Position numbers and translations under genes: made by a program. A stretch of 64,000 nt of DNA from Erinaceus europaeus. Lineage: Eukaryota; Chordata; Mammalia; Eulipotyphla; Erinaceidae. The notes under the pieces were generated by a model that worked only from the letters and a program-made list of their open reading frames with translations, searched no databases and was not told the DNA's origin. Positions within the stretch are counted from its first letter, which is position 1. Each line of letters starts with the position of its first letter. The DNA lies in contig NW_026647665.1 of the NCBI RefSeq assembly GCF_950295315.1, positions 124,001 through 188,000 of the forward strand, in the 5' to 3' direction. Positions 22,598 through 35,260 of the stretch are shown piece after piece.

Positions 22598-23972
22598 TTT
22601 CATTTATAAAAAGGAAACATTGACAAGAACCATAGGATAAGAGGGGTACAACTCCACACAATTCCCACCACCAGAACTCCGTATCCCATCCCCTCCTTCG
22701 ATAGCTTTCCTATTCTTTATCCCTCTGGCAGAATGAACCCAGAGTCACTATGGGGTGCAGAAGGTGGAAGGTCTGGCTGAACGTGGGCACTGACAGGTCA
22801 ATCCATACTCCCAGTCTGTCTCTCTCTTTCCTGGTGGGGTGGGGTTCTGGGGAAGTGGGTCTCCAGGACACATTGGTAGGGTCGTCTGCCCAGGAAAGTC
22901 CAGTTGGCATCATGTTAGCATCTGAACCTGGTGGCTAAAAAAAGTTAACATATAGAGCCAAATAAATTGTTGACTAATTATGAACCTAAAGACTGTTCAG
23001 ATGAAGAGTTGGGGGGGGGAGGTGTCTCCATTGTTTAGATAGTTAGTAATCCTATTTTAGTTATATTCCAAAGAGCCCATGACTATAGTAGTTTTTTCTT
23101 TTCTTTTTTCTGAGCCTGGCATCAGATATGCAGGTGGATCCAAGTTATTCTTTGGAGAGATGATGTCATGGCTGGAAAAAGGACCAGAAAGCTGGATCAG
23201 AGAAGAGAGTAGCTCCCAAATATGGGAAAGGCGTATAAATATTGTTAACTGTAAATCCCATTGATTTTATCTGATCTGGGGCCTATATTCAGCTATGTGA
23301 CCTCTGCATCCCTCTAGATCTGAGCTCACATTCTGTGGTCATGAGTAGAAACGTTCCAAGTTGCCCCAATTTCAGGACCCATCTTCCTCAAGTGGAAGAT
23401 AAAAGTATGTTGTCCCCCCTCCCTTCAGAGGATGGAACATTCTCTACTGTGGTTGATCTTTGTTGAAGGCAAGGTCCTATGGGGGCCCACAGAGGGGTCT
23501 ATTGTGTTGTTCCTGATATAGATGACCAGTAACAATGGAGAGAAGGATTTATTCAAGGTCTAGGCCCATCATGTCTGTTTGGGAATCTCAGGACTCCCTG
23601 ATTAGTGCCCCAACTGATGGGGTGGCCTGATAGTGACTAAAGAGTCATCATTAAAGTATGCCAGTCTCTTGCCCTTATTCAGTTTTTGCAGTCCTTGCTT
23701 TTATAAGGTTAGCTTTGGAGTGACTAAGGAAAGTGTAATAGGAGGTAGGTGAGGAGGTTATCTACTAAGTAGACACTATTTCACTAGGAACTTTATGGTG
23801 TCTTTTTAGGTCTTTCTATTTGCTTGCTGCATATACTGACTCACTGCAGACTATTTTGTATTTTTGCTTTCAGGTATATATTTTGCCCTAAATTTTGGAT
23901 ACATGTGAACATATAGCCTATCTCATGGGACCTGGTCTATATCTAGGTTTTGGGACTTTGTTAGGAAGTGAA
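22598..23972 (-). mobile_element. R1 repeat, long copy
   Basis: About 1.4 kb: the inverted A-rich tail at 22598, the common 3' module, then the upstream module shared with 61240-62520 (TTCCTGATATAGATGACCAG, then TGGGAATCTCAGGACTCCCT). Ends against an antisense SINE fragment. Confidence 0.8.
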
Positions 23973-24090
23973 CCACCTGCTTCACTACCTGTGAAGTGAC
24001 CCCTTTGCAGGTGGGGAGCCAGGGACTCAAACCAGTCCTTGCGTTTTGCGCCATGTGCGTTTAACCTGCTGTGCTACCACCTGACTCCCT
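23972..24090 (-). mobile_element. SINE 5'-half fragment
   Basis: CCTGCTTCACTACCTGTGAA to CTACCACCTGACTCCC; the tail half is missing where it meets R1. Confidence 0.85.
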
Positions 24091-25450
24091 AGTTTCTGGG
24101 ATTTTAAAAAGTTTTTCCTGGGGTGTAGCTATGAAGTAACAGCAGATTTATAGTGTTCTCCTCATCAACTAGAAAAAGCAAAGAAATCAAATGAAAAGTC
24201 AACAAAATACAACCAGGATTTCTTCAGAAACTCACCTAGCCACTGGCGAGTATAGGCATATGTGGCTCGTGGACAGAAAAGGGGTGAGGGAGAGATACCC
24301 AGGACTAAACAGTCCTACTCAGGGACAGATGGCACCAAATTGGGAGACAAGTAGCTGAGACGTACCACAAGAAGAAGAAGAAAACAACAACAACAATAAA
24401 AGGTGGGGGGGGGGAGAAAAGGATAAAAATCTCCCCTTCCCCACAACTGTAACTTCGAAAATAACTCACTTAGCCTGTACTCACAAGTGGGTACAGGGAA
24501 GCCTGATCAGGAGTGAGGGTGAGGGTAAAGGTCTGAAAACCTACGACGCCATGTCTAGTGGCAGTGGGTGTCATTTTGATACTTAAAAAACAGCACATGG
24601 AAGAAAGAAATCAAGGAATTTTGGAGGCCATAAATCTTGCTTTTTCTTTGAACAGTAAGGAGAAAGGAGTTCTCCAAGGCTGCAACCACCCCCACTGCAA
24701 CAGCAGCAGGGAGACCTTAGGCTGACATCAAAGACACTAAACCAGCCTGGTGACAAAGGATGAACTCTCTCCTGCCCCATCAAGCTATGTAAACAGGGAA
24801 GTCAAACACCTTATCCACAGCACCTCCTGGGGGCACAGCAGCAAGAGCCACACTAATTGTGGAAACTGAGAAATACACAGTAATGACAGAAACCCCAAGT
24901 GACCACACACAGATCTAGAAAAATATGACAGATAAAGTTCAGAAAACTCATTATGAAGTCAATTCAAGAAACCTAAACTACAGAAAGATAGAGACAGGCT
25001 CAGGGTATGGAACAACCTATCAATGCCCATGTCCCCAGAGAAGCAATTACAGAAGCCAGAATTCCTACTCCCTGCACACCAAAACAGCCTTGGTCCATAC
25101 TCCCAGTGGGGGAGAAGTGATAGGATAAAGATAAGAGGACTCTAAACTTTAGCTCCAACAGCACCCAGAGAGAGAGAAGGAAAAGGAGAGGGATATATGG
25201 AAGTAGTTATACTGTCATGAATGGCTTGGAGGGGAAGAGAGGATTGAATCAGGAAAAAAAGGGGGGAGGTTGGCAATTATGTATAAATGTGGACAGATAG
25301 TTGTAGAGATGATGGCTGGCCCTGTCTACAACCTCAGGGGGAACTGTAGTTAATTGCAGTGGGAAGACTGAAGATTCAGAACTCTGGTGTCAGGAATGGT
25401 ATAATATAAAAAAAATAAAGAACATAAATGGTTAAAAAAAAAAAAAAGGA
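24090..25450 (+). mobile_element. Composite A-tailed repeat, distantly related to R1
   Basis: Sense orientation with a poly-A run at 25434-25448 preceded by AATAAAG. Positions about 25020-25110 are a diverged version of the R1 segment (AGCAATTACAGAAGCC, then TGGTCCATACTCCCAG), but the flanks differ from R1. It has an AAG/AAC-rich stretch and G run near 24370-24415. Not otherwise recognised; could be a LINE 5'UTR/3'UTR chimera or an R1 subfamily. Confidence 0.5.
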
Positions 25451-25561
25451 AAGAAAGAAAAGAAAAAAGAAACCTAAACTTAAGATTCAAGAACACCAAA
25501 TAATTACAAAGTACAGGGGGGAAACCTCCAAATATAACTGCAGGGCATAAAGAACACATTT

Positions 25562-26090
25562 AAAATTTTTGTTTTTATTTATAAAAAAGAAAACATTAAC
25601 TACACCACAGGATAAGAGGGCTGCACTTCCACACAGTTCCCACCACCAGAACTCTGTATCCCATCCCCTCCCCTGATAGCTTTCCTATTCTTTAACCCTC
25701 TGGGAGTATGGACCCAAGGTCATTGTGGGATGCAGAAGGTGGAAGGTCTGGCTTCTGTAATTGCTTCCCCGCTGAACATGGGCATTGACAGGTCGATCCA
25801 TACTCCTGGCCTGCCTCTCTCTTTCCCTAGTGGGGCGGGGTTCTGGGGAATTGGAGCTCCAGGACACATTGGTGGGGTTGTCTGTCCAGGGAAGTCTGGC
25901 TGGCATCCTGCTGGCATTTGGAACCTGGTGACTGAAAAGAGAGTTAATATACAAAGCCAAACAAATTGTTGAGTAATCATGGACCTAAAGGCTGGAATAG
26001 TGCAGATGAAGGGTTGGGGGCCCTCCATTTTATAGATAGCTAGTAGGCATATTTTAGTTATATTCCAAAGGCCTGTGGCTATACTAGTTT
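25562..26090 (-). mobile_element. R1 repeat copy (3' ~530 bp)
   Basis: Inverted tail at 25562, intact common module, and a 91-codon open frame on the minus strand (25960-25685) shared with other copies. Followed by a truncated dimeric SINE. Confidence 0.85.
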
Positions 26091-26335
26091 TTTTTTCTTC
26101 ATAAGTGTTGAAGTAGGTTTGCAGGTGTCTTTCTCTTTCCCCTCAGTCTTCCCCTCCTCTCTCAATTTCTTTCTATTCTATCCATCAACAATAGCAATGG
26201 CAACAATAAAAATAACAAGGACAACAATAAGGGCAACAAAATGAGAAAAATAGCCTCCAGGAGCAGTGGATTTGTAGTGCAGGCACCAAGCCCCAGCAAT
26301 AACCGTGGAAGGAAAATAATAATAATAAGGAATGA
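26091..26335 (+). mobile_element. Dimeric SINE, 5'-truncated
   Basis: Begins in the CT-rich body, then GCCTCCAGGAGCAGTGGATT and an ATAATAATAATAAGG tail. Confidence 0.8.
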
Positions 26336-26916
26336 GAGAGATGAAATTACAACTGAAGATGGGAAGATACAAATAATTATACATGATATTATCAACATCT
26401 CTAGTTTCCTATATTCAGAATTTATATATTTGAACCCCTCTTATTCCTAATTTATAAATTCTGTTGCTCTATATCTCATTTCTCTGATAGGCTTAGTGGA
26501 CCAACTTGAATATTTTTTTTAATCATTTCATTAGGGAAATGGCAAACGCTAGAAGAAGAATTAGGGAAATGATGATTTACAAAACAGTTGTTACCTGAGT
26601 ACAGATTTTTTAAATCTTTATTGGGGAATTAATGTTTTACATTTGAAAGTAAATACAATAGTTTGTACATGTATAATATTTCCCAGTTTCCCATATAACA
26701 AAACAACCCCCACTAGGTCCTCTGTCACTCTTTTTGGACCTGTATTCTCCCCCCATCCACCCCAGAGTCTTTCACTTTGGTGCAGTACGCCAACTCCAGT
26801 TCAGGTTCTACTTGTGTTTTCTCTTCTGATCTTGTTTTTCAATTTCTACCTGAGAGTGAGATCATCCCATATTCATCCTTCTGTTTCTGACTTATTTCAC
26901 TTAACATGAATTTTTC

Positions 26917-27217
26917 TTTTTTTTAAATTTTTATTTATTTTTTTCTAATTTTTTTTACATTTATTTATTTTCCCTGTTGCCCTTTTTTTTTTTTCTTTTG
27001 TTATTGATGTCCTTGTTGTTGGATGGGACAGAGAGAAATGGAGAGAGGAGGGGAAGACAGAGGGGGAGAGAAAGATAGACACCTGCAGACCTGCTTCACC
27101 ACCTGTGAAGCAACTGCTCTGCAGGTGGGGAGCCAGGGACTCGAACTGGGATCCTTCTGCTGGTCCTTGTGCTTAGTGCCACATGTGCTTAACCTGCTGT
27201 GCTACCGCCCGACTCCC
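26917..27217 (-). mobile_element. SINE inserted in L1
   Basis: Target duplication AACATGAATTTTTC at 26903-26916 and 27218-27231; splits the L1 3'UTR. Confidence 0.92.
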
Positions 27218-30054
27218 AACATGAATTTTTCAAGCTCCATCCAAGATCAGTTGAAAATGATAAAGTCAACATTTTTTTTCCAAATAATCCTTTATTGAAG
27301 CATCTTCCTTTTTTTTTTAAGTCACCATTTTTAATAGCTGAGTAGTGTATATGCCACAACTTGCTCAGCCACTCATGTTGTTGGATACCTGAGTTGCTTC
27401 CAGGTTTTGGCTATTACAAATTGTGCTGCTAAGAACATATATGTACACAGATCTTTTTGCATGTGTGTGTTGGGTTCCTTAGCATACATCCCCAAGAGAG
27501 GAGTTGCAGTGTCATAGGGTAGGTCCATTTCTAGCCTTCTGAGAGTTCTCCAGACTGCTCTCCACAGAGGTTGGACCAATTGACATTTCCACCAGCAGTG
27601 CAGGAGGGTTCCTTTGACCCCACAACCTCTCCAGCATTTGTTGCTGTTACCTTTTCTGATGTATGACATTCTCACAGGAGTGAAGTGGTATCTCATTATT
27701 GTCTTTATTTGCATTTCTCTGACAATCAATGAATTGGAGCATTTTTCCTTGTTTCTCGGCCTTTTGGATCTCCTCTGTGGTGAATATTCTGTCCATGACC
27801 TCTCCCCATTTTTGGATGGAGTTACGTGCTTACTTGTGGTTGAGTTGGGCAAGCTCTTTATATATTCTGGTTATTAGCCTCTTGTCTAATGTATGGTATG
27901 TAGAGATCTTCTCCCATTCTGTGAGGGGTCTCTTGGTTTGGGTAGTAGTTTCTTTAGCTGTGCAGAAGCTTTTTAATTTGAGGTAGTCCCATATGTTTAT
28001 ACTTGCCTTAGTCTTCTTTGTAATTGGATTCGTTTCATTGAAGATGTCTTTAAAATTTATGCAGAAAGAGTTCTGCCAATATTTTCCTCTAAGTATCTGA
28101 TAGTTTGTGGTCTAACATCCAAGTCCTTGATCCACTTGGAATTTGCTTTTGTATTTGGTAAAATATAATGGTTCAGTTTCATTCTTCTGCATGTTTCAAC
28201 CCATTTTTTCTAGCACCATTTGTTGAAGAGACTGCTTTCCCTATTTAATAGTCTGGGCACCTTTGTCAAAGATTAGATGTCCATAGGTGTAATCTGTCAA
28301 GTTGAGAGAGAGGGGTATTGAAGTCCCCTACTATGACTGTATTGCTGTTAATATATTGCTGTAGCTCTTTCAGTAGATGTTTGATGTATTTAGAAGGCTT
28401 CTCATTGGGTGCATTGATCTTAATAATTGCTATTAAGATTAATTATTATTAATGCTCTGATCCTCTGAGCATTAAGTAATGTCCATCCCTATGTTTTTAA
28501 ATTTTATTTATTTTAAAGTCTATTGTGTCAGATATGAGAATAGCTGTTCCTGCTCTTTTTTGTGGGCCATTGGTTTGTATGATAGTTTTCCATTCTTTCA
28601 CTTTGAGTCTGTGTTTGTCTTGTTCAATTAGGTGGGTTTCCTGTAGACAGCATATTGTTGGATTCTGTTTTCTGATCCATCTTCCTACTCTGTGCCTTTT
28701 AATAGGTGAATTCAGGCCACTGACATTTATTGATATCAAATATTGAAGATATTTTACCGCCATTCTTGTAGATTATTTTAGAGTGTTCTGATCTGTGGCC
28801 TGTTTATGGTGGTCTGACTGTTCATAGAGACCTTTCAGAACTTCTTTCAGGGAAGGCTTGGTGATAGTTGATTCTTTCAACTGTTGCTTATCTGAGGTTT
28901 TTATGCCTCCATCTAGTCTGAATGACAGTCTAGCAGGATACAGTAGTCTTGGTTGAAAGCCCTTCTCATTGAGCACTCGATGGGTATCTTTCTTGCCATT
29001 CTCTTCTGGTCTGTTGTGTTTCTGTGGAGAAGTCTGCTACAAATTTTATGGGTTTTCCTGTTTAAATGACTCTTTGTTTTTCTCTTGCAGCCTTCAGGAT
29101 CCTTTTTTATTCTTATTCCTTTCCATTCTAAATATGATGTGTCTTGGTGTTTTTGAGTCTGGGTTAATTCTGTTCCAGACCATCTGGGCTTCTTGAACCT
29201 TTATGTCTTTGATGTTGTCTAGTCTAGTGAAGTTCTCAGCTATTATGTCCTGAAGAATGCTTTCTTCCTCTCCCTCTCTTTCTTCCTCTGGTAAGCCAAT
29301 AATATATTATTTCTTTTGAAGTCATCCTATAGGACTCTGTTGTTGTTTTCAGCATCTATTAATCTCTTTTTGAGATCTCTTACTTCTTTTTTAGTTGTCT
29401 CTAATTCATCCTCAATCTTGCTAATTCTGTCTTCAGCCTCATTGATTCTATTCTCTCTGCCCTCTACTGCTTTCTGGAGTTCATCTATTTTGTTGCCCTG
29501 CTCTGATACTGTTTTAGCTTGTTCAGCTAGTTGCCTTCTTAGCTCAGTGATTTCAGTTTTCAGCTCTCTAATAACCTTGAGATAGAGTTTCCTTCCAAAG
29601 TCTCATTTGTTGTTTTTACATTTCTGATGACAATTCTTTCAAACTTCTTACTCACTCCTGTTATTATTTCCTTAACTAGTGTTTGGATGTTAATGTCATT
29701 ATTTTGTGCTTCACCCTTTGGGGGGCTTTTAGCTGGACTCTTGTCCTTGTTCATTTCTCCAATATTTCTTCTTATTGGTTTAACTATTCTATATAGTATG
29801 TTATGAGGTCTCTCGTATCTTTCAAATTCCTGATCACTCTTACCTGGATTGACTTGTGTCTAAGTAAGGTACATAAAGGGCTCAGAGTTGTGGAAATTAG
29901 CAGTTTCATATTATTTTAATCCCTGAGTTGGAGCATAGTGCCTTTTAAAGCCTCTTTTGTTCTTTTTTCCCCCTGTAGGCTATGGGAGCCTGAGAGCTTT
30001 TAAACTATAAGTAGGCTTCTTAGAGTAATCCCTCCTGACCAAGAGATAAAGCAG

Positions 30055-30200
30055 GGTGGGGGAGAGATAATACAGTGGTTATGCAAAGAGACTCTCACAC
30101 CCCAAGGATACAAAGCTCCAGGCTCAATTCAGCCTCTCTGCCAAGCGGGGCAGCACTGCTGAGCCCTGTGAGTTTCTAAACAGTCCTGTTTATAGTCTGT
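30055..30200 (+). mobile_element. tRNA-derived SINE, short type, in L1 5'UTR
   Basis: GGGGGAGAGATAATACAGTG start and GGCTCAATTCAGCCTCTC box. Confidence 0.65.
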
Positions 30201-31279
30201 AGGTTCTGAGGCAAGTATTCACTATGTTCTCATCAGGAGAACAGTATGGAAAGGCTCCCACCACACAGCCCCACCACTAGGACATCAAGGTGTAGCTCTT
30301 CTCCTGAGTTTTCCTGGTCAGTTCTCTGTTCCCAATTGTCAGCACAGGGCCTCCTCTCTACTGCTCCAGCCTCTGAGGGCAGTAGCAATGGAGACTCACA
30401 GTTGGCATCTGGTGAGTCTTAGGGGAGTCCTCTCCTCCCTTCAGCGCCTTTTTCTTGGTAAAACAGGTAAAACAGACTGGAGGTGGTGCCTCCACTGGTA
30501 AACTGCCGGACTGTTACCAGCCACTTAATCTCTCCCTAGGTTCCTCTCTGTCCACAGGCCACACGTATTTGCACACAGGGGTGATTTGGTGGGTTCCTGA
30601 AGTCGTTCTAGTCCTGCCTTGTTGCGGTCCCAGATGATCTATCTCCTTTGGTATTCCTAGTTGACCCAGCAGAGGAGAGGAGAGAAACACAGCTCCGGAG
30701 AGAGTACAGATTTGTATTTACTCATTTTAGGTGTCTGCATATCACTTAAATCCTCTTCTAGCATGTTGCGATGGTTCCCCAATCCCCTCTCTACTCTCCT
30801 CCTCCCCCTAGCCAGAGTCTCTGTCTTTGCTGCAACAGATCACACCTAATCCAATTTAACATGAGCCACTGGCACCTGCATTAAGTAGATTATTAAATAT
30901 TTACTAAACAAGTAATCATTAATAAAATACATACTCACTTCAGGGGAGGTGAAGAGATTGTCAATAATTACTGTTAATAAATAATTTTCAAGAGCCTCTG
31001 ATACTTAAAATAGTTTAATACAAATTAAATGGAAATGCAGAAGCATTATAATTAGTGACTTAATTTTCTGAATTAACTAGCGAAGCACCAACTGATGGTC
31101 ACGAAGAAGGGTTACCACAATTTCTCTGGAATGCCATATGCCATTTATTCATTTGGATCATCCTTGCTAATGTTAATTGTCACTGGGTAATGGTTATGTA
31201 ATTTACAATCTGGGTATTGACCAATGAGAATTATGAAATATTTATTTTGTACTTCTATCTTCAGATGTCTTCTAACAGG

Positions 31280-31410
31280 GTGGGAATAGATAACACAATA
31301 GTTTTGCAAAAAGACTTTCCTGCCTGAGTTTCCAAAGTCCCAGGTTCAATCCCCTGCACCACCAGGAACCAGAACTGAACAGTGCTCTGGTAAATAACAA
31401 TAATAGTAAT
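31280..31410 (+). mobile_element. tRNA-derived SINE, short type
   Basis: GGGAATAGATAACACAATAG start, GGTTCAATCCCCTGCACCAC box. Confidence 0.7.
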
Positions 31411-31529
31411 TTGTTTTTTGAGTAATGAGCAAATGTCCTCTAACTAGAGCCATTAACCCTGTGGACTGATAATAAGGAACCAAATATAGAGAGCTTAAGA
31501 AGGTATTAATAAAGCAATTTTAAAAGTTA

Positions 31530-32060
31530 ATTATTAAACATCTTTTTATTGAGGGGGGTTAATGCCTTACAACTTCATTTTGCACCAGGACCCCAGTTCT
31601 CTTTCATCTCTCCCTCCCTCCCCTTCCCCAGATTCCTTTGATGTAGTACACCATTTCCAGTCCGCGTTTTGTGTTCTCCCTCCTTGTTCCTATTTATTAC
31701 ATCTGCCTTATAAGTGAGATCATTTGGTATTAGTTCTTCTATTTTGGGCTTATCTCACTTAATATAATGTCTTCTAGATCCACCCAAGATGAATCAAAGG
31801 AGCCGACCTCACTGTTTTTACAGCTGAATAGTATAGTCTATCGTACTTATATACCCCCTTTTTTTTTTTAAAGCACTTGTCTGTCTTTGGCCTTCTGGGT
31901 TGCTTCCAGATTGGGCTACTACAGATTGTGCTGCTATGAACATAGATATACATATATTGCTTCTGATAGGTGCTTTTGTTTCCTTTGGGTAAAATCCCCA
32001 GGAGAGAAATTGCTGAGTCATATTCCTAGGGTTCTGAGAAATCTCCAGACTGTATTAAAC
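31530..32060 (-). mobile_element. L1 3' fragment
   Basis: Starts TTTTTATTGAGGGGGGTTAA (3'UTR) and runs through TTATAAGTGAGATCATTTGG into the ORF2 C-terminus (minus-strand MFIAAQSVVAQSG near 31930). Confidence 0.8.
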
Positions 32061-32595
32061 ATCTTCTTTACTACATACTTTTATCAGTCTTTCAAAAGTC
32101 ACTAGAAATAGAAAAAAAAAGTATATTTTCACTACCTAGAAACACAGCCCTAATGAAAATCAGATATAGTTCACTGTATCATGATTTTTGTGCCTTTAAA
32201 GGTCAGTAATCAGTGGTAAAATTGAATTTGGTGGGTTTCCACTGTAGCAGGACTTGGATTCACTAACAAACTGCATCCTTATTGCGATGCATCTTTGCCA
32301 CACACATAAATCTTCTGAGAACTACAACAAAAGTTTGTAATATTATATTTCTCTTGCTGTGGAGAAGTTAATAGCATATCACAAAATGTATGTGACTTAG
32401 ACAAAGTGCTACTCACCAGAGCCATCCTATCTAATGAAAATGATACTAAAGTTATCAATAAGTTTTTAATGTTTTGCATTGTTGAAAAATATGGGCAAGG
32501 CAGTGTACTGAAATCGATCAAAGATTTAAGTCAGTTACAAATCTTTTTAATTGGGACACCAGACTTGGAAAAGTCATAGAGAAAATTTCATTTAG

Positions 32596-32872
32596 CCAAT
32601 TTTTAAAAATATTTATTTATTCCCTTTTGTTGCCTATGTTTTTTATTGTTGTAGTTATTGATGTCGTAATTGTTGGATAGGACAGAGAGAAGTGGAGAGA
32701 CTAGGGGAAGACAGGGGGAGAGAAAGAGAGACACCTGCAGACCTGCTTCACCGCTTGTGAAGCGAACTCCCCTGCAGGTGGGGAGCTGGAGGCTCGAACT
32801 GGGATCCTCATGCCGGTCCTTGTGCTTTGCGCCATGTGCGCTTAACCTGTTGTGCTACCTCGTGACTCCTTT
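32596..32872 (-). mobile_element. SINE, full length
   Basis: Target duplication about TTTAGC[C/T]AATTTTTA on both sides (32582-32595 and 32873-32887). Confidence 0.9.
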
Positions 32873-33427
32873 TTTAGCTAATTTTTATGTTTTATCTGCC
32901 AGTGCTAAATTGACATTATGAAGAATATCACAAAGAATTTTAAAGACTGATTTATCCAGTGTTATTTTAGCCCGCAGGATATACTTGCAATTTCAGAAAC
33001 CGTATCTGCATGCTGTAAGACTAAAGTACCTCAGCATATTACTTACTACTAACTTTTTTCTCTTGCATGGCGTCTTCTTATGGCTAATTCATTGACTTTA
33101 GAATAATGCTTTTAAGTGCATCAACTATTTATAATGTTAAGTTCATGTTGAGTGAGGTGCATTCATAACACCATGTCATTTCAGCAGCACCCAGTGCTAT
33201 AGAAAGTTGAAGCATTTTTAGTTACCAGTCACATAAGAATTTTAGTCCAGATAAGTAAGAAATAAGTAATATTTATGTTTGCTCTCCTAGAGCTGCTTGT
33301 GACTATATTTGGATACTAAATATTTTCTCTTATCCTTAAAAAGGAAGTTTGTCCTTTGGGATAGCAACTGTTTGAAATTTATTCAGGTGGTTCATAAGGT
33401 CAAAGAGAGAAGGAAATTTAAGGAAAT

Positions 33428-33591
33428 AGGGACTGGGTGGTGGTGTAGCAGTTTAAGCTCTTCCTCTCTTCCTCTGTCTCCTTCTCCCCTCTCAGTTTCC
33501 CTCTGTCCTATCAAAAAAAAAAAGAAGGCTGCTGGGAGCAGTAGATTCATTATTCAGGCAGGCACTCAGGCCCAGCAATAGTCCTGGTGAC
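33428..33591 (+). mobile_element. Dimeric SINE with internal deletion
   Basis: The first 30 bp are joined to the CT-rich body, skipping the B-box part, then the right unit GCTGGGAGCAGTAGATTCAT; abuts R1. Confidence 0.75.
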
Positions 33592-33984
33592 GATATGTTA
33601 ACTCCTTTTTCAGCCACCAGTTTCTAGATGGTACCATGATGCCAACTGGACTTCCCTGAGCAGATGACCCCACCAGTGTGTCCTGGAGCCCCACTTCCCC
33701 AAAGCCCCACCCCACTAGGGAAAGAGGGAGACAGACTGAGAGTATGGATAGACCTGTCAATGCCCATCTTCAGCGGGGAAGCAATTACAGAAGCCTGACC
33801 TTCCACCTTCTGTACCCCATAATGACCCTGGGTCCATACTCCCAGAAGGATAAAGAATAATGAAGCTATCAGGGGAGGAGGGGAGGGGATACGGAGTTCT
33901 GGTGGTGGGAATTGTGTGGAGTTGTGCCCCTCTTATCCTATGTTCTTTTCAGTGTTTTCTTTTTATAAATACAAAAGAAAAAAA
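33592..33984 (+). mobile_element. R1 repeat copy (3' ~390 bp)
   Basis: Sense copy starting ATATGTTAACTCCTTTTTCAG and ending in ATAAATACAAAAGAAAAAAA. Directly abuts an older L1. Confidence 0.85.
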
Positions 33985-35260
33985 CTTTAAAAAGGTGGAG
34001 GAGACCACTCATGTGTACTACTCTGCAGTATTCCGTGGAACATACATCCCATAACTTATTTACACAGTCCGCTACTGATGGGCATTTAGGCTGCTTCCAC
34101 TCTTTGGCTATTGTGAATAGTGCATCTATGAACATAGGGGTATGTCCCTTCAGATTAGTGTTTTTGTGTCCTTTGGATAAAAACCTGAGGCTGATATTAC
34201 TGGATCATAATTCCATTTTCTATTTGTTTAAGGATTCTCTGGTCTTCCAAAGGGCTGCAGTAGTCTGCCTTCCCTCCAGCAGAGTACCTTTTTCTCCAGT
34301 CTCATCAAGACTGTCATTTCCTATTTTGCTTATGTAGGTCATTCTCTTAGGTGTGAGATAAAATCTCATAGTAATTTTAATTTACATTTTTCTAAACATA
34401 GGTGGAGTATTTCTTCATATGTCTGTGGGCCATGTGTATCTCTGCTCTAGAAAACATGTTTACTCGTTTCTTTGGCCCACTTTATTATTTTTTTTCTTTG
34501 TTGAGCTGTGTTATTTCTTTATAGATATTGGCTATCCATTGCCTACCAGAGTGTGATATGCAAATATCTTCTTCCAATTACTAGGCTACCTGTTTGTCAT
34601 GGTGTAGTTTTAATATGTAGATACTTTTTACTTTGATGTAATCCAGTTTATTTAATCTTATTAATGGGGTTGAGTCCTCAACTACATCGTAGATGTTAAA
34701 GTCCTGCGGTATTTCACAGATGTTGTCTCCTATATATTCTAGCTTCTAGCCTAATATCTAGGTATTTGATCCACTTTAAGCTGATTTTAGTATATGGTAC
34801 TTAGGATTTGTCTAATTTCATTGTCTACATGTGACTGTCCAGTTTTCCAGCTCCATTTGTTGAAGAGATTTTTCATTTCTCCACTGAATGCTTGTGACCC
34901 CTTTGTCATATATTAGGTGACTGTATTATATATAGGTTTATTTCTGGCCTCTCACTTCCGTTCCATTGATCCAAGTGTCCATTTCTATTCTGTTTCCACA
35001 ATGCTTTAATTACTGTTGCTTTGTCATAGAAAGTGAAGTTGAGAAGTATGATTCCTTCATTTCCCCCTCCCCTTTTTCTTTCCCCCCTCTGGAGTACTTT
35101 GACTGTTCATGGCTTTTTGTGGTTGCACACAAATTTTTAAATAAGTCCTTCAGTTTCCTCGGAGAATGTCATTGGATTTTTGATAGAGATTGCATTAAAT
35201 CTGTAGATTTCCTTTAGTAAGATATCCATTTTAATATTTATTTTTCCACTCCATGAACAA
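33985..35260 (-). mobile_element. Older L1 ORF2 C-terminal half
   Basis: Minus-strand MFIDALFTIAKEWKQPKCPS and upstream ORF2 sequence to about 35260 (GATAGAGATTGCATTAAATC). Many disruptions. It abuts the tail of an R1 copy at 33984. Confidence 0.8.

Larger units (their letters stand above)
26595..30860 (-). mobile_element. L1 LINE, internally deleted, with 5'UTR, ORF1, ORF2 parts and 3'UTR
   Basis: Read on the minus strand: a GC-richer 5'UTR-like segment (about 30850-29760), ORF1 start (MNKDKSPAKSPPKGE near 29754) and ORF1 C-terminal part (28976-28773), ORF2 endonuclease start (SGLNSPIKRHRVGRWI and CCLQETHL, 28763-28497), then the ORF2 C-terminus ([16 protein letters not shown], 27852-27373) and a 3'UTR ending near 26600. 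Most of the reverse transcriptase is missing at a junction near 28290. A SINE (26917-27217) and an older SINE (30055-30200) are inserted. Frames are broken, so the element is dead. Confidence 0.85.

Noticed and set aside
27373..27852. 159-codon minus-strand frame as a host gene
   Set aside because: It is the L1 ORF2 C-terminus, part of a disrupted element.
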